NCBI RefSeq assembly: GCF_004362245.1
Contig: NZ_SNWM01000002.1
Span: 434,001 to 498,000 of the forward strand
Source of the DNA: Pedobacter duraquae
GTDB taxonomy: Bacteria; Bacteroidota; Bacteroidia; Sphingobacteriales; Sphingobacteriaceae
DNA length: 64,000 nt
Direction of reading: 5' to 3'
Shown here: piece by piece, positions 26,113 through 35,755 of the stretch
Numbering within the stretch: the stretch's first letter is position 1
Layout of the letters: every line of letters begins with the position of its first letter
Translations under genes and position numbers: made by a program
Notes under the pieces: model-generated
The model's database searches: none
Seen by the model: only the letters and a program-made list of their open reading frames with translations
What the model was told of the DNA's origin: nothing

Positions 26113-27129
26113 ATGGAGAACAATACACCGGTGACACTAAAATTTCTGGCAGAGAAGTTAAAAATGTCAGTTTCAACAGTTTCAAAGGCACTAAACGACT
26201 ACCCTACAATAAACTCGTATACCAGACAACGGGTAAAAGAAATGGCGCAGAAATGGCATTTTACGCCTAACAAATCTGCACTCAACTTAAAGGAAAAGAA
26301 ATCGCACATTATTGGCGTTATCCTGCCCAATCTTCTGGATCACTTTTTCACCAAAAGTATTTATGGCATTGAACAATACGCCATGCAGAAGGGATATAAC
26401 GTAATCATCAGTCAGTCTTATGATGAATTGCAAAAGGAGATTCTTTTGGCAAATATGCTGCTGCGCAGCCGTGTGGATGGACTCATCATCGCCATCTCCA
26501 AACAAACGAAAGATTTTAACCATTTAGACCAGTTTGAGAAGCTTGGTGTACCTGTAGTATACTACACCAGGAACCCTAGTTTTAACCTCAACTGTCATAA
26601 AGTACTAGGTAACACTTTTCAGGGATCTTACGAGGCCACACGCTTTTTAATTTCGCGGGGTCATAAACGCATTGCGTACCTGGGCGGCCCTAAAATGACC
26701 AATTTTACACACGATCGTTTCAATGGCTATATCAATGCACTTAAAGATGGCGGAATTTCTTTCGACGCTGAGTTAGTTGCTTACACAGATTTTGACAAAG
26801 AAAACACTATTAATGCGATTCAAAAGTTATTTATGACTGAAAGTCCGCAGCCGACGGCATTGGTAGCATTTAAAGAAGTTATCATATTCGATGCCATAAA
26901 ATATCTTAAATCCATTAAACATCCCAATTTTGAAGAGATAGAATGTATCGGTTTTGGTAATACGCCATTTATCCATTACCTGGATCACCCACCATTGGCA
27001 TCGATAGAAGAAAATCCACAGTCTGTGGGTAAAAATGCTATAGAACTTTTGCTGAAATTAATCAACAAAGACATTGGTATCGGGGATTATCAAAAGGTTA
27101 TGGTGGATTGCAAATTAGTTCTGCATTAG
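26113..27129 (+). CDS. LacI-family transcriptional regulator
   Basis: 338 residues. N-terminal LacI helix-turn-helix and hinge (TLKFLAEKLKMSVSTVSKALNDYPTI, RQRVKEMAQKWHFTPN). A periplasmic-binding-protein-like effector domain follows: IIGVILPNLLDHFFTKSIYGIEQYA, RVDGLIIAISKQT, GVPVVYYTRN, RFLISRGHKRIAYLGGP, FNGYINAL and PPLASIEENP. It is divergent from the SusCD operon; the 16-bp palindrome 92 bases upstream is the probable operator, so it likely controls both itself and susC. The effector is unknown; LacI control of SusCD is common for simple sugars or oligosaccharides. ATG start. Confidence 0.93.
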   Translation: MENNTPVTLKFLAEKLKMSVSTVSKALNDYPTINSYTRQRVKEMAQKWHFTPNKSALNLKEKKSHIIGVILPNLLDHFFTKSIYGIEQYAMQKGYNVIISQSYDELQKEILLANMLLRSRVDGLIIAISKQTKDFNHLDQFEKLGVPVVYYTRNPSFNLNCHKVLGNTFQGSYEATRFLISRGHKRIAYLGGPKMTNFTHDRFNGYINALKDGGISFDAELVAYTDFDKENTINAIQKLFMTESPQPTALVAFKEVIIFDAIKYLKSIKHPNFEEIECIGFGNTPFIHYLDHPPLASIEENPQSVGKNAIELLLKLINKDIGIGDYQKVMVDCKLVLH

Positions 27130-27133
27130 ATCA

Positions 27134-28750
27134 CTAGCCATCGTTAGGACGATCTTTCTTAACACTAATCGTCGTTTTTGTTCCTGATGAATTGCTTTCT
27201 ACTTTTATCTCCCCATTCAGTAGCACAATCCTATTTTTTATACCACGTAAACCGGAACCTTTTAGCCATGCCTGCTCATTTTCAACATCGAAGCCTTTCC
27301 CATTATCTCTAACTACCAACATTAGCCAGCCATCTTCAGTAAAAATATTGATCTCGGCAATTTTTGCCTGCGCATGTTTGATACAGTTGTTGACCAACTC
27401 TTGTACAACCCTAAAAAGATACAATTGCGTCTCGCCTGGCAGTGTATCAAGATCATCCTCTACCTCCGCATGGATTTTAAGCCCAAACCCACTAAACCGT
27501 TGCGATATTTCTTTAATTCCTGCTGCAAAACCGAAATCCCGCAGTACAGACGGCGTAAGTTCATAGGAAATCTCCCTGGTTTCCTGAATTGCTTGATCCA
27601 AAAGCTTATTTACATTCTGCATCTCGGCAGTCTTTCCTGCCACTTTTAGGTTTTGAAAATTCAGCTTGATACCATATAAAATCTGACAGATACTATCGTG
27701 CAGGGCACTGCTGATTCGGTCCCGCTCTCTCTCCTGGGCTTCGAACGTAGCGGCAAGGATCAACTTCTGCTTCTCTTCCTGAGCATTTTCAGCTTGTCTT
27801 GAAAGCTCCTTTCGGGGTGTGATATCCATTAAAATACCAGCAAAAAAGGCATGGGTTTCAGCGCCTTCTACCTGTTGACCCAGGGCATATATTTCCTTTA
27901 TTGCTCCACTTTGTGTTTCAATTCTGAATTCTAGTTCTATTCTTCCATCACCTTGCTGAGGCCCTAAAAATGCTGCGCGCACTAACTGTTGATCATCCGG
28001 ATGAACAAATGTAATGAAACGTTGCACGGTGCCGTCAAAATCCCAGGTATCGATCCCCAAAACTGTATAAGAGAAGTCATCAAGAAAGATCCTATTCCTA
28101 CTCATCTCCATAGTCCACGTACCCGTGGAAGAGGCGCTAAGGGTAAGTTTAAGTCGCTGAGATGTTTCTACCAACAGCTGTTGCGCAATCCTACTTTCCG
28201 TGGTGTCTACGACAGTAATGTAGTATTGAATTTTCCCTGAAGTAGTATTAATAACCGCTACTCCCTCCATCCTGGTATAAATTTCCTGCTCGTTGTGTAG
28301 CGATAACTTGATTTCAAAGTTCTGTCTGATGCCAGTACCCTTCATTCTATGTAAAAAGAAATAAAAGTTTTCCAGATCATTGGGTGTAATGAAACTTTGA
28401 AATCGTTTCCCCAGGATGTTTTTCTTAGTCGCATTCAACAAGTCGGCTCCGGTTTGGTTAGCTTCCTCAATAGATCCTATATAGTCCAGCACAAAATATC
28501 CAACTGGTGCCTGATTAAAAAACCCTGCAAATTTTAGGCGTTCAGCTTCCAATAACTCATAAGAAAGTTTAAGTTCATCATTCTGCATCTCCAATTCCAA
28601 TTCAAACACTTGCAGCTCATTTAACAGTACCGAAATTTCGTGTTCTGTTATTTTAGCCTCCGCATTCATTTGTAATGAATCTGGATGTTCAATACGCTGA
28701 CGCAATAATTCAATAATTCTTTCCTTATTCTTTCTTCTTTTGCTTTCCAA
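27134..28750 (-). CDS. PAS-domain sensor histidine kinase (HisKA_3/NarX type)
   Basis: 538 residues, no transmembrane segment. Order: N-terminal helical region (ELQVFELELEMQNDELK), PAS1 (about 72-185, FFNQAPVGYFVLDYIG), PAS2 of the PAS_3 type (about 200-312, with PAC), HisKA_3 dimerisation helix with phospho-acceptor His351 (RDRISSALHDSICQILYG) and HATPase_c (LVNNCIKHAQA, VRDNGKGF, GLRGIKNRI). The first codon is TTG at 28750, overlapping the CheB-CheR gene by 26 bases. The first ATG is at 28669, but it would cut into the conserved leading helix, so I keep the TTG. A NarL-type response regulator is expected for this kinase class, but none is in the window. Converges with the LacI gene. Confidence 0.88.
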   Translation of the reverse strand: MESKRRKNKERIIELLRQRIEHPDSLQMNAEAKITEHEISVLLNELQVFELELEMQNDELKLSYELLEAERLKFAGFFNQAPVGYFVLDYIGSIEEANQTGADLLNATKKNILGKRFQSFITPNDLENFYFFLHRMKGTGIRQNFEIKLSLHNEQEIYTRMEGVAVINTTSGKIQYYITVVDTTESRIAQQLLVETSQRLKLTLSASSTGTWTMEMSRNRIFLDDFSYTVLGIDTWDFDGTVQRFITFVHPDDQQLVRAAFLGPQQGDGRIELEFRIETQSGAIKEIYALGQQVEGAETHAFFAGILMDITPRKELSRQAENAQEEKQKLILAATFEAQERERDRISSALHDSICQILYGIKLNFQNLKVAGKTAEMQNVNKLLDQAIQETREISYELTPSVLRDFGFAAGIKEISQRFSGFGLKIHAEVEDDLDTLPGETQLYLFRVVQELVNNCIKHAQAKIAEINIFTEDGWLMLVVRDNGKGFDVENEQAWLKGSGLRGIKNRIVLLNGEIKVESNSSGTKTTISVKKDRPNDG

Positions 28751-31697
28751 TTTCTACAGCTTTAAAAGTCATGATAAGCGCAGTGTTTTCTGTTACTGGA
28801 GATTCCGTTACATAGCTAATTTCAACTTTAAGATTGACGAGATCAAGACCCGGGAATTCATGCTGAAAGAAGAATTCTCTAAGTCCATGCTCGAGGAGTA
28901 AGTGGTCAAGTTTATTGGTGCCCCAGCGATTATGTGCAATCTCCATAAAGAATTGTTCTTTTACTTCATATTCACGCAATTGGAACAGCCTCAAAAAAGC
29001 GTCATTAACCACAAGTACTTTTGCATTCTTATCCAGAATTATTGCTGCATCAGGCAAACTATCAACGACAGACTGTACATACGTCATCAATGTAGACAAT
29101 TTGTTTTCCAGCGCCTTTAACGGAGTAATCTTTGTAAATGTTAATACTGCCCCGCTAATAAAATTGTCGATCGTACGATAGGGCATAATACGGAGATTAT
29201 ACCATTCGTTCTTCTTGGTTTTTATTTCTAGTTCTTTGCCAGACAATCTTTCAATTACCTCTATGATGGTGTTTTCTATTGCCGGGTAATCAAAGTTTGA
29301 AACGATATGGGTGATTGACCGACCAACATCCGTTGGGATTACATTGAACAGTTTATTAACCTGCGGCGTAAATCTGAGAATGTTAAGCTGATTATCAAGA
29401 AAAATTGTTCCAATCTCCGTGTTATCCAGGAGATTCTTCATATCGTTATTCAGATTAGTCAACTCCTCAGCCTTATTCTGATACTGCAGGTTGATTGTCA
29501 TGAGCTCTTCGTTGAGTGACTGCATCTCTTCTTTTGTTGTAAGCGCCTCCTCATTCGTACTTTGCAACTCCTCATTGGTACTTTGCAACTCTTCGTTAGT
29601 AGATTTGAGTTCTTCCATTGAAGTTTCCATTTGTTCAATGGTACTGTGTAACTGCTGTTTGGTATAAATCAGTTCTTTTTCAAGTTCTTCAACGGCACCA
29701 TTTTTTGCCGGGTCAATGTCGCCAGATTTAGCCCTGCTTTTTTTCAGCATCGCCCGTTCTTTGAATACAATCAGTAAAAGCCCGGCCAATGGAGCTTCGT
29801 TGAGATAGGCGACATTAAATCCAATGAGGTGTGCGGTGCCGTTAATTGTAACCTTAAAATCTTTGACTTCCGTTGTACCCCGCTCTTTCCATGCCTGATG
29901 GATCGCATTTCCTAAAGCGTATTTGATTTCTTCGCGGGCCATTCTGTGGATATTCATGACGGCATCGCCAGAATGTAATTTAAGATAATTATCTACTTCT
30001 CCGTTGATGTACAAGATTTCCCCCTTATCGTTTACAAGCAATGAAGAAGGAGAATATTGGTTAAGGAGTACTTTATGAAAATTTTCAGCCAGTGAGTTTT
30101 TTTCCATAATTTTTATCGGTTGTTCCTTTGATTTATTACTCTGTTGGGTAATATGAAAAGGAAAATCTATCATTTTCACACTATTAGCCACGCCGTCCTT
30201 TTTTTCAAATAGTTTCCATTTGGAATCAAGTGCATCGAACGATTCGCTGAAAGACCCTATTGACTCCGCAGGTCCGAGAAAAAGAAGCCCCTTTGGATTT
30301 AGCGAGTAGTGGAACACAGGGATAATCTTACGCTGCAGGTCTGTAGTCAGATAGATCATCACATTTCTGCAGCAAAGGAGATCCAGGCGAGTAAATGGTG
30401 CGTCTTTAATCAGATTATGTTGTGCAAAAACAATCATTTCACGAACCTCTTTCTTAACAACATATCCGTTGTTTCTTTTCACAAAGAAACGTTCCAGCCT
30501 GGACGCTGACACTTCTGAAGCGATATTACCGAAATAATATCCTGCACGGGCGTGTTCTATTGCATTGGCGTCAAGATCCGTAGCAAATATCTGAGCTTTT
30601 GGCAAACGTTTCAGCCTCATGGTATCCAGATATTCCGTCAGCAAAATGGCAATAGAGTACGCTTCTTCTCCCGTAGAGCACCCGGCAATCCAGATCCTGA
30701 TCGGCTCGTCTACGGGCTTTTGAAGCAAGTGCGTGTACAAATGTTCACGTAAAACATCAAAAGCATTATGATCCCTGAAAAACTTGGTAACGCCAATCAG
30801 TAGTTCATTAAAAAGTGTTTCTACTTCTACCGGGTTTTCCCGAAGGTAGTTGACATAATGAACATAGTCAGGAAGCTGGTGAAAAGCTATGCGGCGCTCT
30901 ATCCTTCGGGTAATGGTATTTTTTTTATACAGCGTAAAGTCATGCCCGGTCTGCGAACGCAGGAGCATCAATATTTTCTGAACGTGAGTTTGGTTGCTGC
31001 GATCAAGACTAATTTCTTCGGTAGCATTGTGTTGCAATACAGGATGACTCAGATACTGTACAAGTTTTACAGGCATCTCTTCGGGAGCGATAATGTAATC
31101 AACCAGTCCTGTTTTTATCGATGTTAATGGCATGCTACTATATTCGGCCGTTGCCGGATCCTGTGCCATAGCCATACCCAACTTCTCCTTGATCATCCTC
31201 ACACCCGTTTCCCCATCAGACCCCATGCCGGAAAAAATAATAGACACTGCATTATTCCATTGGTCTTCGGCAAGGCTCTGAAGAAAATGATCGATTGCCA
31301 TCCGTGCACCCCGAGTTGTATGTGCGTTAAACAACAGCAAATGACCGTTGTGCATCCCCATATCTTTACCTGGCGGGATAATATAAACAGAATTAGGTTC
31401 TATACGCATGCCGTCTTCCGCTTCAACAATGGGCATTGATGTGGAATGCTGTAGCAACGTCGCAATATCTACATTATGGGTGGGCTCCAGGTGCATAACG
31501 ATAACAAAAGCCATATTTGCATCAATGGGCATCCGTTGAAAAAATAGTTCAAAGGCATGGAAAGACCCTGCTGACCCCCCCATTCCAACTATCGGAAACG
31601 TACTTTGATAATTATTCTTTATAGTCCGGTGAATCAACTCTTCCGATTCATCTGTCACCCTTAACTTTTGCTGCCCCTTGATTTGTCTGTTAGCCAT
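28725..31697 (-). CDS. CheB-CheR-PAS fusion protein
   Basis: 990 residues. CheB methylesterase domain at about 33-225, without the usual receiver domain, with triad Ser42 (GMGGSAGSFHAF), His69 and Asp161 (FSGMGSDGETG). CheR N-terminal helices (HVQKILMLLRSQTGHDFTLYKKNTITRRIERR) and SAM domain (IWIAGCSTGEEAYSIAILL, FATDLDANAIEHARAG, RNVMIYL) at about 240-500. A PAS-like segment near 540-640 is followed by a long coiled coil of repeated STNEELQ heptads (about 650-750) and two PAS domains to the end. No kinase domain: the next gene, overlapping by 26 bases, supplies it. In fused relatives the kinase is part of the same chain. It probably controls something other than flagellar chemotaxis; no che or motility genes adjoin. 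Confidence 0.93.
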   Translation of the reverse strand: MANRQIKGQQKLRVTDESEELIHRTIKNNYQSTFPIVGMGGSAGSFHAFELFFQRMPIDANMAFVIVMHLEPTHNVDIATLLQHSTSMPIVEAEDGMRIEPNSVYIIPPGKDMGMHNGHLLLFNAHTTRGARMAIDHFLQSLAEDQWNNAVSIIFSGMGSDGETGVRMIKEKLGMAMAQDPATAEYSSMPLTSIKTGLVDYIIAPEEMPVKLVQYLSHPVLQHNATEEISLDRSNQTHVQKILMLLRSQTGHDFTLYKKNTITRRIERRIAFHQLPDYVHYVNYLRENPVEVETLFNELLIGVTKFFRDHNAFDVLREHLYTHLLQKPVDEPIRIWIAGCSTGEEAYSIAILLTEYLDTMRLKRLPKAQIFATDLDANAIEHARAGYYFGNIASEVSASRLERFFVKRNNGYVVKKEVREMIVFAQHNLIKDAPFTRLDLLCCRNVMIYLTTDLQRKIIPVFHYSLNPKGLLFLGPAESIGSFSESFDALDSKWKLFEKKDGVANSVKMIDFPFHITQQSNKSKEQPIKIMEKNSLAENFHKVLLNQYSPSSLLVNDKGEILYINGEVDNYLKLHSGDAVMNIHRMAREEIKYALGNAIHQAWKERGTTEVKDFKVTINGTAHLIGFNVAYLNEAPLAGLLLIVFKERAMLKKSRAKSGDIDPAKNGAVEELEKELIYTKQQLHSTIEQMETSMEELKSTNEELQSTNEELQSTNEEALTTKEEMQSLNEELMTINLQYQNKAEELTNLNNDMKNLLDNTEIGTIFLDNQLNILRFTPQVNKLFNVIPTDVGRSITHIVSNFDYPAIENTIIEVIERLSGKELEIKTKKNEWYNLRIMPYRTIDNFISGAVLTFTKITPLKALENKLSTLMTYVQSVVDSLPDAAIILDKNAKVLVVNDAFLRLFQLREYEVKEQFFMEIAHNRWGTNKLDHLLLEHGLREFFFQHEFPGLDLVNLKVEISYVTESPVTENTALIMTFKAVEIGKQKKKE

Positions 31698-31772
31698 ACT
31701 TCTTCGCCTGCGAATAGAAAGCTAAAATAGGGTTAAATTAGATGAGTAGACAATTTGTGCATAAAGAAACCG

Positions 31773-32321
31773 CTATTTCTTATTCCACATTGGCTTTGCA
31801 TTTAATATTTGCTCATAAACTACGCAACTTGAAGGATGTGCGCCTGGTAAAAATCCGGTGCTCATCAGAAACTCATTTACGATTTCACCGCCTGTAAAAC
31901 GGAACGTCTTTTTAAATAGTTTCACCCATTCTTCCTTAGTTTTTGGATGGTGATGTTCCAGCCATCGTTCAAAAGATCCGAATTCTTTCTGCAACTGTAC
32001 TATTGTTTTGGCATTTTCTATAGCCGCGTTGATCTTTAGCTTATTGCGTATAATTCCAGGGTCTCCCAACAGTCTCTCCCGATCTGTTTCTGTATACGCC
32101 GCCACTATACCAATATCGAAGTAATCATAAGCGGCTCTGAAATTATCTTCCTTTTTCAAAATAGTTTCCCAACTCAGTCCTGCCTGATTAATTTCCATGA
32201 CTAAGCGACAGAACAATTCATTGTCGCTATGAATAGGAAAACCATACCGCTCATCATGGTAAGATTTATGTAGTGCTTTCCGTTCTCCGGTCATTGATTC
32301 TATTGCAGCGCAGTACGACAT
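31773..32321 (-). CDS. tag: DNA-3-methyladenine glycosylase I
   Basis: 182 residues, the usual size. Zinc ligands Cys4 (MSYC), His22 (SYHDERYG), His162 and Cys166 (HPSSC, the H-x3-C pair) are all present. The base-binding segment NQAGLSWETILKK and GDPGIIRNKLKINAAIENA are conserved, as is FRFTGGEIVNEFLMSTGF. It removes 3-methyladenine from alkylated DNA. Single gene in the leftward direction, 75 bases after the CheB-CheR gene start region; not evidently in an operon. Confidence 0.93.
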   Translation of the reverse strand: MSYCAAIESMTGERKALHKSYHDERYGFPIHSDNELFCRLVMEINQAGLSWETILKKEDNFRAAYDYFDIGIVAAYTETDRERLLGDPGIIRNKLKINAAIENAKTIVQLQKEFGSFERWLEHHHPKTKEEWVKLFKKTFRFTGGEIVNEFLMSTGFLPGAHPSSCVVYEQILNAKPMWNKK

Positions 32322-32369
32322 TTTGTTTTATTTCTTTGCTGTAAATGTATTAATAATTCAAAGATTTCC

Positions 32370-33812
32370 TTATTCTACGATTAGTGCGTCCGACTTTGCT
32401 ATGATCTTCTGGTAAGGATTCTCCAGAAACATCTTTACGTAATCCGTACCATCGACGGTAAAACCTGGGAGGTGACCGCGATTGTGGATAATCAGCAATT
32501 GGCTATTGGGCATATACCGCTGAATCAGTCGGTTATAAAATGGCCTGCAAGCAGGGTCGATATCACCTCCCGTGATCAATGCCGGGACGGCTGAATAGAC
32601 TGGCGTCTTTGCATCCTGAGCTTCTTTACGTACTTCCCAGCAGTCGCAGATCTGATGATTCACATTGTTTACTGGATATCCGGCAAGCCAGGGAAGAATT
32701 CGATCCTGCTGTTTTTCCAACACCTGACTGGCATATGCGATCTGTTCCGTACAGTAAACTGAATACCGCATCCCTAGCGACAGTGCGGGATCTCCCCTGA
32801 AGTAACCATCTAATACTTCTTTGACATAATCGGCATGTTTTCCATTAATCATATCAAGCATTACTGCGGGTACTGACTTGACCTGAATGCTGTTCAATCG
32901 ATCGGATAATGCATTTAACAATTCTGTTTTGGTATATTTTATTGTGATGCTGTCACGCGTACCTTTCTCCAGATACCGCAGGCTGAAATTTTTACCGGTG
33001 ATGTTGCTGAAATATTGATGAAAACGATCTCTTAAATTCGCATATTTTACTTGAGATACAGAGTCTGATACACAGTTATCAAATACCTTATCAAAAGCCT
33101 CATTAAGATTGAGCAAAGCATGTTCCTCAAAATTCACGAACGCTGGCAAAGGAGAATTCAACAGGAGTGTACGAACGGCCTTCGGGTGTTGCCGTGCTAC
33201 TGAAAGCATTAGCCCTCCGCTGTAAGATATGCCAATCAGGTTAAGGGAATCGACATGTAAGGTCAGCCGCAAATCATTGATATCTGTTGCGCTTTCCATG
33301 GTATTATAAGCAGACAAATCAATCCCCTGATCAGATAGCCGTTTGCGGCAGGCGATAGTCGCCTTTAAAATCAGACTGTCTTTATTTTTACCTTCCCGGT
33401 AACTTCTCTTCACCGCTTCACCTACTTCCAGGCAGTCCAGGCATGGTATCGTACGCTTTGTTCCACGTTGATCAAAAGCGATGAACCCACCGAACTTAAG
33501 AAATCCAGAATCGTAAGCAATACTGTCTATGTTAGCTGTTGTGCTGTATCCGGGACCTCCTGTTGTAAAAAGAGAGATGTTTTTCGATGAATCCTGATCT
33601 GGTTTGCGGGCATAAATAAATGGTATTTTCACAGTTTTTCCGGCAGGTTTAGCTCTATTTTCCGGTACAACCAAGAAACCTGTTTTCACAATCAAACGGG
33701 GATCAAACTTTACTAGTTTTGGATAGGGCAATACCACTGCTTTGTAAGTCTGCGCGCTAGCGGATATTGTAATGTGGGAGATAAAAAAAAGAACGGCTAA
33801 AAAAAGTCTCAT
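32370..33812 (-). CDS. Secreted alpha/beta hydrolase, S33 peptidase-like (TAP-like C terminus)
   Basis: 480 residues. Signal peptide MRLFLAVLFFISHITISASAQ. FLVVPENRAKPAGKTVKIPFIYARK and GGPGYSTT form the oxyanion region; the latter is the HGGPG-like motif of proline iminopeptidases. The nucleophile elbow is GISYSGG (the usual fifth residue is Gly). The acid is in ALITGGDIDPACRP and the His in IIHNRGHLPGF. These features place it with secreted tripeptidyl-aminopeptidase-like S33 hydrolases. Pairs of Cys (CLDC, CDCW) may form disulfides in the periplasm. TAnnTTTG (TAGATTTG, minus strand) lies just two bases before the ATG, too close for a normal leader. Confidence 0.8.
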   Translation of the reverse strand: MRLFLAVLFFISHITISASAQTYKAVVLPYPKLVKFDPRLIVKTGFLVVPENRAKPAGKTVKIPFIYARKPDQDSSKNISLFTTGGPGYSTTANIDSIAYDSGFLKFGGFIAFDQRGTKRTIPCLDCLEVGEAVKRSYREGKNKDSLILKATIACRKRLSDQGIDLSAYNTMESATDINDLRLTLHVDSLNLIGISYSGGLMLSVARQHPKAVRTLLLNSPLPAFVNFEEHALLNLNEAFDKVFDNCVSDSVSQVKYANLRDRFHQYFSNITGKNFSLRYLEKGTRDSITIKYTKTELLNALSDRLNSIQVKSVPAVMLDMINGKHADYVKEVLDGYFRGDPALSLGMRYSVYCTEQIAYASQVLEKQQDRILPWLAGYPVNNVNHQICDCWEVRKEAQDAKTPVYSAVPALITGGDIDPACRPFYNRLIQRYMPNSQLLIIHNRGHLPGFTVDGTDYVKMFLENPYQKIIAKSDALIVE

Positions 33813-33876
33813 ATCAAATCTAATTTACGCACAAAGTAAGGAGATGAGTTGGGGCGCGAAAGTAAAAAACGGACAA

Positions 33877-34686
33877 TTATATTTTATGCTGTGTGAGTTT
33901 CTTTCCGGTAAACCTGATAACATCTTTATGAAAGTGACTAATGTCATAATATCCAAAATCAAAAGGAACGAACTCATCCTGCCTGGATACATAAGCCGTC
34001 AATGCGGTCCGGGCACGTAACATTGAAAAATATGCTTTTGGAGAAATACCTATTATCCTGTTAAAATATCTGTTTATTGTCTTTGAAGTCACAAAAACTC
34101 GTTCAGCTACATGACTTGTACTCAGACTCATACCCGAAGTCGTATATTCCCCGATCGCATCGTTGACCAACCCAATAAAATGATCCTTTGTTTGTTGCCG
34201 TTCAAATACCCTAAGCAGATAATTCTGCATCAGTGCTGTACGCACCTCAAAATTTTCTGCACGCCTGATATTGTCTAGCAGGCGTAACGGTAAAACTTGC
34301 CTCAAGTCAGTGATTTTATCTGCCAGACTAAGTTGATTTATGCCCAGAATAGCCTCTAAACCGCCGGGGTTAAACTTTATAGTGTACAAATGGTCTGCAG
34401 GCAATTTATGTCTCGTTATGTCATCATTCCTTAAAATCAAAATATCTTCGGCAACCTTTATCAGGTAGCGCTTTGCTTTCAGATCTATATAATAAGGTGT
34501 ACCCAGATTAATGTAAAAAGTTGGGGTCCAGCTGGGAAACATTTTAACGGATGAAAAATTATTGCCCACTGCAGCAAGACCATCTGGTATTGATGATTCC
34601 GAGAAAAATTCTATATAGGGTTTTAATGCTTCGCAGGGATCGCTAAAAACATAGATTTTCCGGATATTCTGAAAGATTTCAACCAT
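33877..34686 (-). CDS. AraC-family transcriptional regulator
   Basis: 269 residues. The N-terminal sensor domain (DPCEALKPYIEFFSES, MFPSWTPTFYINLGTPY, YTIKFNPGGLEAILG) belongs to the DUF6597-like group of AraC proteins. The C-terminal HTH_18 shows MSLSTSHVAERVFVTSKTINRYFNRIIGISPKAYFSMLRARTAL and FGYYDISHFHKDVIRFTGKKLTQ. A good promoter, TTTG-N22-TAAGTTTG, lies about 50 bases upstream. It is divergent from a lipoprotein gene at 34785, its most likely neighbour target. Inducer unknown. Confidence 0.88.
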   Translation of the reverse strand: MVEIFQNIRKIYVFSDPCEALKPYIEFFSESSIPDGLAAVGNNFSSVKMFPSWTPTFYINLGTPYYIDLKAKRYLIKVAEDILILRNDDITRHKLPADHLYTIKFNPGGLEAILGINQLSLADKITDLRQVLPLRLLDNIRRAENFEVRTALMQNYLLRVFERQQTKDHFIGLVNDAIGEYTTSGMSLSTSHVAERVFVTSKTINRYFNRIIGISPKAYFSMLRARTALTAYVSRQDEFVPFDFGYYDISHFHKDVIRFTGKKLTQHKI

Positions 34687-34738
34687 ATTTTAAGCTTACG
34701 GGAAGGCCTTGTAAATATAGCTTTTTGATGATTCGTCA

Positions 34739-34772
34739 CAAACTTAAAACGCGCTAAGCTGTTACTACCAAA
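34739..34772 (-). promoter_or_regulatory. Promoter of the AraC gene at 33877-34686
   Basis: On the minus strand TTTG (34772-34769), 22 bases, then TAAGTTTG (34746-34739), an exact TAnnTTTG. The predicted start is about 45 bases before the ATG. Confidence 0.5.
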
Positions 34773-34784
34773 ATGTATTAGCTT

Positions 34785-35615
34785 ATGGTTTCTAAAATTT
34801 CATTGCTCTTTTTCCTGATCATTGTGATTTCCGCGTGTCAGAATAAACAAGTCAAAGAAAAGACGGTTGTTGACACCGTAAAACCTGCGATCATACCGAA
34901 GGACACTATAGACGGTTCTTTGGACAGCCTGGCAGCGAAGATGGTCGCATCGAAAGGGAACTATACAGACGATGGACAACCAAGTGCTGAAGAATTGTTC
35001 GTCAGCCGCCTTTTAATTGTTTTAAAAAAACCTGAAAGTTTTACGGCCAACTATTCTTCGCTGGAGAAATATGATATTAAAATCCTTACATCAGATGACA
35101 AGCTGCTTCGCATATTTTACTGGCTTTCGCCAAACTCAGGTACCATGTGGCATGTGCAGAATATTCTTCAATATCAGACCTCAAAAGACACACTCGCGAC
35201 TGCATCTTTTGACTCCCTATATGAGCAACGTGAATATGATGGGTCCCCTACTCCGTTTTTCGAATCCATTTATGCGCTAAAACCTGCCAAAGATCCCACG
35301 TATTTATTACTAGGAAATGGACAAATGAGCGGAATGGAACCATATTCCCTTTGCAGATCGTTGACCTTATTGGAGGGGAAATTCTCTATTGATGCAAAAA
35401 TATTCAAAGTAGGTAAATCGTTAGAATCTGAACTATTTACGTCGGCGAGTTTGATGGATGAGGACAACCCAGATGAAATAAGGCGATTAATACAACCCAA
35501 ATTTAATGCTGAAACAAAAACGCTTACCTACGGCGAGTCAAAAAACACTAAAGAAGGCTTTATTTTTACCGGCAAACGTAAGTCACTGGTTTATAGGGAT
35601 GGATCATTCCAGTAG
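34785..35615 (+). CDS. Lipoprotein of unknown function
   Basis: 276 residues. Lipoprotein signal MVSKISLLFFLIIVISAC (lipobox ISAC), then a Lys/Thr-rich linker (KEKTVVDTVKPAIIPKD). The globular part has DGQPSAEELFVSRLLIVLKKPESF, KLLRIFYWLSPNSGTMWHVQNILQYQ and YLLLGNGQMSGMEPYSLCRSLTLLEGKF. No family recognised. It is divergent from the AraC gene and precedes the GH10 operon by 140 bases on the same strand, but no xylan-related feature is visible. Confidence 0.6.
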   Translation: MVSKISLLFFLIIVISACQNKQVKEKTVVDTVKPAIIPKDTIDGSLDSLAAKMVASKGNYTDDGQPSAEELFVSRLLIVLKKPESFTANYSSLEKYDIKILTSDDKLLRIFYWLSPNSGTMWHVQNILQYQTSKDTLATASFDSLYEQREYDGSPTPFFESIYALKPAKDPTYLLLGNGQMSGMEPYSLCRSLTLLEGKFSIDAKIFKVGKSLESELFTSASLMDEDNPDEIRRLIQPKFNAETKTLTYGESKNTKEGFIFTGKRKSLVYRDGSFQ

Positions 35616-35755
35616 ACTTTAAACGAATACAGATAAGGCTTAGCATTATACATCTGTATCATTAAAATAATAAAATGGCACATTTCAAAAAATAGGCTTT
35701 TGATAATTTGGCGAGATAAAAGGCAGTCCATTTGACCTGCTAATCAAGACCAGAT

